A DNA stretch of 6,027 bases. Origin: Pseudomonadota bacterium. Lineage in GTDB: Bacteria > Pseudomonadota > Gammaproteobacteria > Xanthomonadales > Rhodanobacteraceae. Positions within the stretch are counted from its first letter, which is position 1; each line of letters opens with the position of its first letter. This document shows, piece by piece, positions 1 to 5,986 of this stretch. The notes below the pieces were generated by a model. It searched no databases. It saw nothing but the letters and a program-made list of their open reading frames with translations, and had not been told where the DNA came from. The DNA lies in contig JANXVS010000448.1 in the NCBI GenBank assembly GCA_025351555.1, forward strand, positions 1 through 6,027. Reading direction: 5' to 3'. The translations under genes and the position numbers were made by a program.

Positions 1-1422
1 AGTGGAAAAGGCGAAAAAGCCAGAAGCGACGACAAGCCGAAACAGCGTGAGTTGCAAGTCGCCGGCGTCGAATTTTCGCGCGACGGCGCGAATGCGGTCG
101 TGCAGCTGCGCGCAAACGACAACAAGGATCGCTGGATTGCGAGCGTGGATTTCGCTCGGCATGCACTGGTACCGCAGCACCGCCTGGCCGATCCGGCATG
201 GATCAACTGGAACTTCAACGAATTCGGCTGGGAGCGCGACAACCGCACGCTATGGTATGTGTCCGAGGAAGGCGGCTATGCGCACTTGTATGCCAAGGCG
301 CCCGGTGCCAAGGCACAGGCGTTGACGCACGGTGCGTTCGAGGTTTCGCATCCGCTGGCCTCGGCCGACGGCCGCTGGTTCTATCTGCGCGCCAATGCCG
401 AAGCGCCTTACACCTACGATATCTATCGCGTGCCGACTGGCGGCGGCGCGCTACAGCGCATCACCCGCTACCAGGGCGCGGAAAATTTTGCGTTGTCGCA
501 CGACGGCAGAAATCTGCTGGTCACGCATTCGGCCAGCTACATCCCGGCGCAGATCGCGGTCGCTGCCGCGGATGGCTCCGGCGCGCCGCACGAGCTGACC
601 GATACGCGCACGCCGCAATACCAGGCGCTGCAGTGGGTCGCGCCGCAGATCGTCCAGGTGCCGTCGACGCATTTCAAGGGTGCGATTTATGCGAAGTTTT
701 ACGCGCCTGCCGGCTTTGACAAGTATGTGAAACACCCCGCCGTACTATTCGTGCACGGCGCCGGCTACACGCAGAACGTGCATCAGCAGTTTCCCTATTA
801 TTTCCGCGAGCAGATGTTCCACAACCTGCTGCTGCAACACGGCTACCTGGTACTGGACATGGACTACCGCGCCTCCGAAGGCTACGGCCGCGACTGGCGC
901 GATGCGATCTACCGGCAGATGGGTCACCCGGAGCTGGACGACCTGCTCGACGGCAAGCAGTGGCTGGTGAAGAACTGGAATATCGATCCCAAACGCATTG
1001 GCATCTACGGCGGATCGTACGGCGGCTTTATGACCCTGATGGCGCTGTTCCGTGCGCCCGGCGAATTCGCCGCCGGCGCCGCGCTGCGCCCGGTCACTGA
1101 CTGGACCCAATACAGTGACGACTACACGTCCGATATTCTCAACCGCCCGTCGATCGACCCGATCGCCTACAAGCGTTCGTCGCCAATCGAATTCGCCGAT
1201 GGCCTCGAGGACGCGCTGCTGATCTGCCACGGCATGCTCGACGACAACGTGCTGTTCGAGGATTCCATGCGCCTGTACCAGCGCCTGATCGAACTGCACA
1301 AGGATAATTTCAGCATCTCGCCATATCCGCTCGACCGCCACGGATTCACCAATGCCGATTCCTGGCTCGACGAATACAAGCGCATCTACCGGCTGTTCGA
1401 GACGAATTTGAAGGCGCCTTGA
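1..1422 (+). CDS. S9 family peptidase, prolyl oligopeptidase / DPP-IV-like (5' end outside window)
   Basis: Frame 1 is open from the first base, so the gene enters from the left; the TTG at 52 is only an internal codon. The visible 473 residues hold the last part of a DPP-IV-type beta-propeller (about residues 20-235; the blade strand LWYVSEEGGYAHLY near 83-96 matches the NEEGYRH region of DPP-IV) and a complete C-terminal alpha/beta hydrolase domain (about 240-470). The nucleophile motif GGSYGG gives Ser339, HGMLDDNV gives Asp414 with Asn416 in the position of substrate-binding Asn710 of human DPP-IV, and DRHGF gives His447. The oxyanion region reads HGAGYTQ, with His252 where DPP-IV has Tyr547. 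The family cleaves short peptides, often after Pro or Ala, usually as an exported enzyme. The N-terminus, any signal peptide and the propeller Glu pair that would mark true dipeptidyl-peptidase activity lie outside the window, so the exact specificity is open. It ends in TGA with no clear terminator after it. Confidence 0.93.
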   Translation, partial: SGKGEKARSDDKPKQRELQVAGVEFSRDGANAVVQLRANDNKDRWIASVDFARHALVPQHRLADPAWINWNFNEFGWERDNRTLWYVSEEGGYAHLYAKAPGAKAQALTHGAFEVSHPLASADGRWFYLRANAEAPYTYDIYRVPTGGGALQRITRYQGAENFALSHDGRNLLVTHSASYIPAQIAVAAADGSGAPHELTDTRTPQYQALQWVAPQIVQVPSTHFKGAIYAKFYAPAGFDKYVKHPAVLFVHGAGYTQNVHQQFPYYFREQMFHNLLLQHGYLVLDMDYRASEGYGRDWRDAIYRQMGHPELDDLLDGKQWLVKNWNIDPKRIGIYGGSYGGFMTLMALFRAPGEFAAGAALRPVTDWTQYSDDYTSDILNRPSIDPIAYKRSSPIEFADGLEDALLICHGMLDDNVLFEDSMRLYQRLIELHKDNFSISPYPLDRHGFTNADSWLDEYKRIYRLFETNLKAP

Positions 1423-1493
1423 TCGTGGCTTGGCGGCTCGTAGGATTTGATTGTCGCAAGGGAACCGGAGCCATCCATCGTTAGGTTCAATCG

Positions 1494-1533
1494 CTTCAAA
1501 CTCGCGTACACTCATCTTCAACCTCGCGACACT
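1494..1533. repeat. tandem imperfect direct repeat, possible operator
   Basis: Two near-identical units lie 22 bp apart: CTTCAA-A-CTCGCG-T-ACACT at 1494-1512 and CTTCAA-C-CTCGCG-ACACT at 1516-1533. They differ by one substitution and one missing base. A start-to-start distance of 22 bp is about two helical turns, which would put both copies on the same face of the DNA. The pair sits about 47-86 bp upstream of the GTG of the small membrane-protein gene, in the only sizeable gap before the transporter genes. I see no convincing -35/-10 pair here; TACACT at 1507-1512 is a poor -10 candidate. The repeat is seen directly; its use as a regulator site is inference. Confidence 0.45.
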
Positions 1534-1579
1534 TTGAATCGTTGCATGGCCACCCCTCTCGACGAAAGTGAGCCCACTT

Positions 1580-1756
1580 GTGAAAAATTCCGGCAAAGCC
1601 CCAACGATGATCGTTTGGATAATTTCACTGATCCTCTATGCAGTCGCTCTCGCCGCACAATTTAGCGTTATCAATATTGGAGCCCCCGCCGCAACGTGGT
1701 CCTGGATCATTGGTCTCGGCCTGCTTTTGGTTGCGTGCCGCGTTCGAGGTCTGTAG
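1580..1756 (+). CDS. small hypothetical membrane protein, two predicted TM helices (58 aa)
   Basis: I do not recognise a named family. The 58-residue product from GTG 1580 has two hydrophobic stretches, about residues 10-30 (from MIVWIISLILY) and 37-54 (WSWIIGLGLLLVAC), joined by a short loop with INIGAP. Lys2 and Lys6 before the first helix and Arg54 and Arg56 after the second predict a hairpin with both ends in the cytoplasm by the positive-inside rule. I chose GTG 1580 because GAAAGTGAG ends 7 nt upstream, a fair Shine-Dalgarno-like spacing. GTG 1568 would add four residues but lies inside that motif, and ATG 1607 would remove the basic N-terminus. By hand count about 55% of codons end in G or C, lower than the flanking genes appear. 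It ends in TAG 18 bp before the APC transporter ATG, so the two may be cotranscribed. A role beside the transporter is conceivable but unsupported. Confidence 0.6.
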   Translation: MKNSGKAPTMIVWIISLILYAVALAAQFSVINIGAPAATWSWIIGLGLLLVACRVRGL

Positions 1757-1774
1757 CGACTCAGTGAAGCGCAC

Positions 1775-3088
1775 ATGAACGCCGCTGCGGCGCGCCCGCT
1801 CGGTTTGTGGAGTGCGACGGCACTCGTCGTCGGCAACATGATCGGCTCGGGGGTATTCCTGCTGCCGGCGGCGCTGGCACCATTCGGCGCGGCAAGTCTG
1901 CTCGGCTGGGGCTTGAGCACGGTTGGCGCACTGTTGCTCGCGCTTATCTTTGCCGATCTGGCACGTCGCTATCCGGTCAGCGGCGGACCCTACGCCTATG
2001 CGCGACTCGCGTTCGGTGACTTTGCCGGCTTCGTCATGGCGTGGAGTTACTGGATTTCGACCTGGTGTGCGGTCGCGGCGATTGCGGTCGCTTTCGCCGG
2101 CAGCATGAGTTCACTGTTGCCCACTGTGTTCACGACGCCGGCGCAATCCGCCGCTTGCGCGCTGGCGGTGCTGTGGCTGTGCACCGCAAGCAATATCGCC
2201 GGCGTGCGCAGCGCCGGAATCGTCCAGCTGGTGACCACGGTGCTCAAATTGCTGCCACTGGTGGCGATCATTGCGGTGGGCGCAGGCGCAGTCCAGGCGC
2301 AGGCATTCCATCCGTTCAATCCAAGCACAGACAGCCTGCTCGGCGTGACCACGACGACCGCTGCTCTCGCGCTGTGGGCCTTGCTCGGATTCGAGTGTGC
2401 GACGATTCCGGCCGAGCACGTCGCTGACGCCGAACGCACCATACCGCGCGCCACACTGATCGGCGTGGTTATCGCCGCAGCCGTCACCGTCGGTGCGTGC
2501 ACCGTCGTCCTTGGGCTGGTTCCCCTGGATGCACTCAAGGACTCGTCCGCTCCGTTCGCGGATGCGGCACGCATCCTGTGGGGCAACGGCGCGGCCGCGA
2601 TAATGGCGGCGGCAATGGCGGTGTCGTGCGTAGGCGCGCTCAACGGCTGGATTCTGATCCAGGGACAGATCCCGTTCGCGGCTGCGCGTGATGGACTGTT
2701 TCCGGCAATTTTTGCAAAAGTGGATAAATCGCAAACGCCACGAATCGGCATCGTCATCGGCAGCGCACTGGCAACCGCACTCGTCGTCGCAAATTTCAAT
2801 GGTTCACTGGTCAGCGTGTTCACCGCGTCGATCCTGCTCGCGACCGCGGCCGCATTGCTGCCGTACCTGGTCAGCGCCGCCGCGTTGTGGCGGCTGGAAC
2901 AGCAGACAGTGAAGCGGGCGGCGTGGCGCATTCCGGTGGCGATCCTGGCGCTGATCTACAGCGTGTGGGCGCTCATCGGCACCGGCGGCGAAGCGCTGTT
3001 GTGGGGCGCGGGCTTGCTGCTCGCGGGCGTGCCGGTGTATGCGGTGATGCGCCAACGCAAGACCGCCGCCGCGCAAGCGACCCAATGA
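1775..3088 (+). CDS. APC-superfamily amino acid / polyamine transporter, AdiC-like
   Basis: The 437-residue product has the length and about 12 membrane helices of the basic amino acid/polyamine antiporter family. Similarity to E. coli AdiC (compared from memory) runs along the whole chain with an offset of one residue: helix-1 signature GNMIGSGVFLLPA (20-32), SGGPYAYAR (69-77), WALLGFE (201-207), GWILIQGQ (291-298), ARDGLFPAIFAKV (304-316) and a late SVWALIGTGGE segment (396-405). Trp201, Glu207, Trp292, Tyr92, Asn21 and Ser25 correspond to AdiC Trp202, Glu208, Trp293, Tyr93, Asn22 and Ser26. AdiC Asn101 and Met104, which line the substrate pocket, appear to be Val100 and Ile103 here, so arginine/agmatine exchange should not be assumed. 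No amino acid decarboxylase is adjacent in the window. ATG 1775 is preceded by a weak GTGAAG (1764-1769). The stop overlaps the next start in ATGA, suggesting translational coupling. Family confidence is high and substrate confidence low. Confidence 0.93.
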   Translation: MNAAAARPLGLWSATALVVGNMIGSGVFLLPAALAPFGAASLLGWGLSTVGALLLALIFADLARRYPVSGGPYAYARLAFGDFAGFVMAWSYWISTWCAVAAIAVAFAGSMSSLLPTVFTTPAQSAACALAVLWLCTASNIAGVRSAGIVQLVTTVLKLLPLVAIIAVGAGAVQAQAFHPFNPSTDSLLGVTTTTAALALWALLGFECATIPAEHVADAERTIPRATLIGVVIAAAVTVGACTVVLGLVPLDALKDSSAPFADAARILWGNGAAAIMAAAMAVSCVGALNGWILIQGQIPFAAARDGLFPAIFAKVDKSQTPRIGIVIGSALATALVVANFNGSLVSVFTASILLATAAALLPYLVSAAALWRLEQQTVKRAAWRIPVAILALIYSVWALIGTGGEALLWGAGLLLAGVPVYAVMRQRKTAAAQATQ

Positions 3089-3945
3089 AAGTTTTGCTGC
3101 CATTGCCGCTGCATGACTTCGATCCGACCGAAGTGGCGGTAAGCTGGCAGATCCTCGCCGGCGCTGGCCACGAGGTCATTTTCGCCACGCCCGAGGGCAA
3201 GGTAGCGCAGGCCGATCCGGTGATGCTCGATGGCATCGGTCTGGATTACTGGGGCCGCATTCCCGGCTTGCGGCACTTGAAAGTGCTCGGCCTCATGCTG
3301 CGCGCGGATCGCCGCGGCCGTACCGCGCACTACGCACTTGTGCACAATGCGGCATTTCTGTCACCGCTGCCGTGGACGCAAATTCACAGCGCGAATTTCG
3401 ATGCGCTGCTGTTGCCCGGCGGGCATGCGCGGGGCATACGCGAATATCTCGAAAGCTCGATCTTGCAGAGTGTAGTCGCCGAGTTTTTCGAGGCCAGCAA
3501 ACCCGTCGCCGCCATCTGTCACGGCGTGGTACTCGCCGCACGCAGCATTTCGCCTCGAACCAGAAAATCGGTCTTGCACGGTCGCAAAACGACGGCGTTG
3601 ACGTGGAAACTGGAACATTCCGCCTGGCTGCTGTCGCGCTACGGCGGACGCTGGTGGGATCGTGATTACTACCGCACCTATTCCGAGAAGCCCGGCGAGC
3701 GGGCCGGTTATCGCAGTGTGCAAGCCGAGGTCACACGCGCGCTGGCGCGAGCGGAGGATTTTTTCGATGTCCCCGTGGGCACGGCGCACGCGTTGCGCAA
3801 ATCCAGCGGGCTGTTTCGTGACTCACCCAAGGACAGCCGATCCGCCTTTGTCGTGCGCGATGGCAACTACGTGTCGGCGCGTTGGCCCGGCGATGTGCAT
3901 ACGTTCGCGCACACGTTTGCGCAGATGCTGGCGAAGGGCGCCTGA
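3085..3945 (+). CDS. DJ-1/PfpI family protein (type 1 glutamine amidotransferase-like), long form
   Basis: From ATG 3085 the product has 286 residues. The N-terminus MKVLLPLPLHDFDPTEVAVS with WQILAGAGHEVIFATPEG is the first beta-alpha-beta of the DJ-1/PfpI fold, and Glu16 is a candidate for the acidic partner of the active-site Cys. LLLPGGHA (108-115) and VAAICHGV (141-148) give the nucleophile elbow with Cys145 and His146; VSARWPGDVHTFAHTF (263-278) is the usual C-terminal strand and helix. It is about 100 residues longer than PfpI (roughly 170-190), with extra sequence near 45-100 and 160-240. The family includes hydrolases, glyoxalases and stress proteins, so the reaction cannot be named; no signal peptide is seen and it is probably cytoplasmic. 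The frame is open further upstream to 2887, but that part lies inside the transporter gene. ATG 3085 fits the homologous start and overlaps the transporter stop by 4 bp (ATGA). No good ribosome site precedes it, which suggests re-initiation after the transporter. Confidence 0.9.
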   Translation: MKVLLPLPLHDFDPTEVAVSWQILAGAGHEVIFATPEGKVAQADPVMLDGIGLDYWGRIPGLRHLKVLGLMLRADRRGRTAHYALVHNAAFLSPLPWTQIHSANFDALLLPGGHARGIREYLESSILQSVVAEFFEASKPVAAICHGVVLAARSISPRTRKSVLHGRKTTALTWKLEHSAWLLSRYGGRWWDRDYYRTYSEKPGERAGYRSVQAEVTRALARAEDFFDVPVGTAHALRKSSGLFRDSPKDSRSAFVVRDGNYVSARWPGDVHTFAHTFAQMLAKGA

Positions 3946-4001
3946 CGAGGACGATTTTTTCACGAGTGCAGACGACATTGCCTGCGTCATCGCTTCCGCC
4001 A

Positions 4002-4016
4002 CCGCACCGATTGCGG
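4002..4016 (+). other. small GC-rich hairpin upstream of the MATE gene
   Basis: CCGCA (4002-4006) and TGCGG (4012-4016) form a perfect 5-bp stem with a 5-nt loop, ending 32 nt before the MATE start. No T-run follows, so it does not look like an intrinsic terminator. It lies in the 103-bp gap after the DJ-1-like gene, where I also see no clear promoter. It may be chance in GC-rich DNA. Confidence 0.2.
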
Positions 4017-4048
4017 CACGATGGCATCCACACTGACGGTACCTATCC

Positions 4049-5479
4049 ATGGCCACGATGCAACGCCCGAGCAATGCGCTTACCGAAGGCGCGATCGGCA
4101 AGACCCTGCTGCTGTTCTCACTGCCGATCCTCGCCGGCAACGTGTTGCAGTCGCTCAATGGCTCGGTCAACGCGATCTGGGTCGGCCACTATCTCGGCGA
4201 AGCCGCGCTGGCGGCAAGCTCGAACGCGAACACGATCCTGTTCTTCCTGATCGGCACGGCGTTCGGCATCGCCATGGCCGCGAATATTCTGGTCGGCCAA
4301 AGTATTGGCGCGAATAATCTGGACCAGGCCAAGCGCACCGTCGGCACCAGCCTGACTTTCTTCCTTGCCCTGTCGCTGGTGTTTTCAGCGGCCGGCTTCG
4401 CGTTCTCCGACCGGCTGATGGCGTGGATGCACATGCCGGCGGATGCGCTGCCGCTCGCGGTCGCTTACTTGCGCGTCATCTCTCTCGGCATTCCGTTCAT
4501 GTACCTGCTGGCGTTTATCAGCATGACCCTTCGCGGCGCCGGCGATGCGCGCACGCCTTTCGTCTTCCTGCTGCTCACCGTCGTGCTCGACATCGCGCTC
4601 AATCCACTGTTTATTTTCGGACTCGGGCCGGTGCCGCGCATGGGTATTGCCGGCTCGGCGACCGCGACCCTGATCGCGCAGATCATCACCCTGGCAGCAA
4701 TGATCACCTACCTTTATCGCAGCAAGCATTTCCTCTGCCTGCATCGCGGCGAGGGCCACTATCTGCGCATCGATCCGGTTATCCTGCGCGCGCTGTTTAC
4801 CAAGGGCATTCCGATGGGCTTGCAGATGATCGTGATGTCGCTGTCGATGATCGCCATGATCGCCCTGGTAAACCGTTTCGGTTCGCAGACGACCTCGGCC
4901 TATGGTGCCTGTTTCCAATTGTGGAATTATATACAGATGCCGGGATTGGCCGTCGGCATGGCGGTGTCGTCGATGGCCGCGCAGAACGTCGGCGCCGGCA
5001 AATGGGATCGCGTGCACCGCGTCGCCATGACCGGTGTCGGCTACAACTTCCTGCAGACCGGCACGCTGGTGCTGCTCATTTATCTGTTCAACCGCGGCGC
5101 GCTCGGTCTGTTCCTGCCGGCGGACAGTCCCGCGATCGACATCGCCCAGCACATCAACGCGATCGTGGTCTGGTCATTCCTGTTCTTCGGCGTCTCGTTC
5201 GTGCTCGCCGGCGTGGTGAGATCCACCGGCGCGGTGATCCCGCCGCTGATCATCCTGTTCATCGCGCTGTGGCTGGTGCGCATTCCCTTCGCCTATGCCC
5301 TGGTCGATCGCTGGCAGGCCGACGCAATCTGGTGGAGCTTCCCGCTCGGCTCGCTGGTATCGATGACATTGTCGATTCTGTATTACCGCTATGGCGGCTG
5401 GCGTCGCGCGCGCATGCTGACGCCGGCCATACCGATGACCGGGGCCACTACACCCGTGGTCGATGCCGAAGCCGGCTAG
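4049..5479 (+). CDS. MATE family efflux transporter
   Basis: The 476-residue product has the length and about 12 helices of the MATE family (multidrug/toxic compound extrusion), inner-membrane antiporters that export organic cations and other compounds in exchange for H+ or Na+. The first MATE repeat spans about residues 18-180 and includes LPILAGNVLQSLNG, VGHYLGEAAL, LVGQSIGANN (81-90), LRGAGDARTPF (161-171) and VLDIALNPLFIFG (179-191). The second spans about 245-405 and includes FTKGIPMGLQM, QNVGAGKWDRV (312-322) and VVRSTGAVIPPL (389-400). Helix 1 reads SVNAIWVG with Asn41 where NorM of V. cholerae has Asp36 (FVDTIMAG); Asp181 in the fifth helix is retained. Start ATG 4049 follows an in-frame TGA at 4034 and has only a weak GACGG upstream; ATG 4058 is an alternative. 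Substrate unknown. It could be a distal member of the upstream operon or separately transcribed. Its stop TAG is shared with the convergent small gene. Confidence 0.94.
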   Translation: MATMQRPSNALTEGAIGKTLLLFSLPILAGNVLQSLNGSVNAIWVGHYLGEAALAASSNANTILFFLIGTAFGIAMAANILVGQSIGANNLDQAKRTVGTSLTFFLALSLVFSAAGFAFSDRLMAWMHMPADALPLAVAYLRVISLGIPFMYLLAFISMTLRGAGDARTPFVFLLLTVVLDIALNPLFIFGLGPVPRMGIAGSATATLIAQIITLAAMITYLYRSKHFLCLHRGEGHYLRIDPVILRALFTKGIPMGLQMIVMSLSMIAMIALVNRFGSQTTSAYGACFQLWNYIQMPGLAVGMAVSSMAAQNVGAGKWDRVHRVAMTGVGYNFLQTGTLVLLIYLFNRGALGLFLPADSPAIDIAQHINAIVVWSFLFFGVSFVLAGVVRSTGAVIPPLIILFIALWLVRIPFAYALVDRWQADAIWWSFPLGSLVSMTLSILYYRYGGWRRARMLTPAIPMTGATTPVVDAEAG

Positions 5480-5694
5480 GGCTGCCGCTCGGCGGAGTCA
5501 CGTCGGCTGCTCATGCGCCGCGGCAAGAAAGTCTCGTATTCACTTGTGCACAGGACGGCAAAGAAAATACCAAGGGAAATAAGGATTCCGAAAACCATCT
5601 GGATGATCAGATGCGATTGATGCATGTTCGCCCATGCGGCCCAGGTGCCAACGGGAAAGATCACGGAAAACAGAAGTATTTTCATGCTGAGCAT
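5476..5694 (-). CDS. small hypothetical membrane protein, two predicted TM helices (72 aa)
   Basis: I do not recognise a family. The minus-strand frame encodes 72 residues with two hydrophobic segments, about 4-21 (MKILLFSVIFPVGTWAAW) and 28-49 (LIIQMVFGILISLGIFFAVL), then a polar tail rich in Arg (PRRMSSRRDSAERQP) that predicts a cytoplasmic C-terminus. About two thirds of codons end in G or C by hand count. The clean helix-loop-helix-basic-tail layout is more than a random shadow would usually give, and no + strand gene competes for most of the span. ATG 5694 is the first start; ATG 5685, giving 69 residues that begin MKILLF, is equally possible. A weak AGGCG lies 12 nt upstream of the first ATG, inside a small hairpin. 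The gene is convergent with the MATE gene and ends on the same CTAG. An uncharacterised small inner-membrane protein is the best description. Confidence 0.5.
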   Translation of the reverse strand: MLSMKILLFSVIFPVGTWAAWANMHQSHLIIQMVFGILISLGIFFAVLCTSEYETFLPRRMSSRRDSAERQP

Positions 5695-5735
5695 GTCGCT
5701 ATCGTGCGCCTATTGGCGGATGCATGAGACGCGAG

Positions 5736-5776
5736 TTGGTCCATCCCTGGACCGATCCTTGTTCCTTCCGGAACGA
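5736..5776. repeat. two tandem hairpins of similar design
   Basis: The first unit is TT-GGTCCA-TCCC-TGGACC-GA (5736-5755) and the second is TT-GTTCC-TTCC-GGAAC-GA (5759-5776). Each has a perfect core stem, a pyrimidine-rich TYCC tetraloop on the + strand and closing TT/GA bases that add one T-A pair and one G-T wobble. Each is followed by TC, so both units end in CGATC. They are therefore imperfect direct copies of one small inverted repeat. They could be a repetitive extragenic element, a tandem operator, or leader structure for the minus-strand small gene, whose ATG lies about 40 nt beyond the first unit. No T-run follows on either strand, which argues against an intrinsic terminator. Confidence 0.45.
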
Positions 5777-5946
5777 TCACCCTGATTATCGGAACTTGCT
5801 GCGTTGATTATTCGTGCAGAATGCGCGCGGCGCGGATGGCCGTCTGTGCGCTGTCGCACTCAGCAGCGTCTTTAAGGGTTTCGGTAACGCACCAGCGCAT
5901 AAAGTAACCTGATTAGCTTCGTTCCTCAGCTTAAAAAATTGCTCGT

Positions 5947-5971
5947 TTGACGCAGAATCGGCTCTGCGCAA
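5947..5971. other. 9-bp hairpin with one bulged A, upstream of the right-edge gene
   Basis: TTG-A-CGCAGA (5947-5956) pairs with TCTGCG-CAA (5963-5971) around a 6-nt loop ATCGGC, giving nine pairs with one bulged A. It ends 15 nt before ATG 5987, and its right arm runs into AAGGG (5970-5974), a possible distant ribosome site. It could be leader structure or an operator for that gene. On the minus strand the T6 run (5938-5933) begins 8 nt after the stem, too far for a standard intrinsic terminator. Confidence 0.35.
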
Positions 5972-5986
5972 GGGCCACAGAGAATC

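Larger units (their letters stand above)
5695..5986. other. intergenic region between divergent genes, rich in short hairpins
   Basis: These 292 bases separate the probable minus-strand small gene from the probable + strand gene at the right edge, so they should hold promoters for both directions. I see no convincing -35/-10 pair. GATAAT on the minus strand (5790-5785) is a 5/6 match to a -10 box but lacks a -35. The region has several short perfect inverted repeats: CGCC-4-GGCG (5707-5718), GGTCCA-4-TGGACC (5738-5753), GTTCC-4-GGAAC (5761-5774), GTGCG-4-CGCAC (5846-5859) and a longer one at 5947-5971. It also has an A6 run at 5933-5938. CCTGATTA occurs twice, near 5781 and 5908. A non-coding RNA here cannot be excluded. 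Confidence 0.4.

Noticed and set aside
745..1596. 283-codon open frame on the minus strand opposite the S9 peptidase
   Set aside because: It is a GC-driven shadow of a gene with an intact catalytic triad; the translation shows no domain pattern.
1447..1665. 72-codon + strand frame overlapping the small membrane-protein gene
   Set aside because: Polar, featureless translation with no ribosome site; the overlapping frame with two helices is the better candidate.
2047..2931. 294-codon open frame on the minus strand opposite the APC transporter
   Set aside because: The translation is a low-complexity Ala/Ser/Thr-rich mirror of a gene with clear family motifs on the + strand.
2887..3084. Upstream extension of the DJ-1-like frame
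   Set aside because: It lies within the transporter coding region and reads as Arg/Gly-rich shadow; the DJ-1 fold begins exactly at the Met of ATG 3085.
3955..3960. T6 run after the DJ-1-like gene as an intrinsic terminator
   Set aside because: The only nearby stem (GGCG/CGCC around 3930-3942) has four pairs and ends 12 nt before the T-run.
5480..5530. GC-rich imperfect repeats just after the MATE stop as a terminator
   Set aside because: No stable stem with a following T-run could be found on the + strand.
4423..5727. 434-codon + strand frame inside and beyond the MATE gene
   Set aside because: It is an Arg/His-rich out-of-frame reading of the MATE gene, continued as the complement of the minus-strand small gene; no recognisable protein.
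5786..5971. 61-codon minus-strand frame in the right intergenic region
   Set aside because: It needs a TTG start without a ribosome site, has no domain or membrane pattern, and its first codons are the arm of a hairpin.
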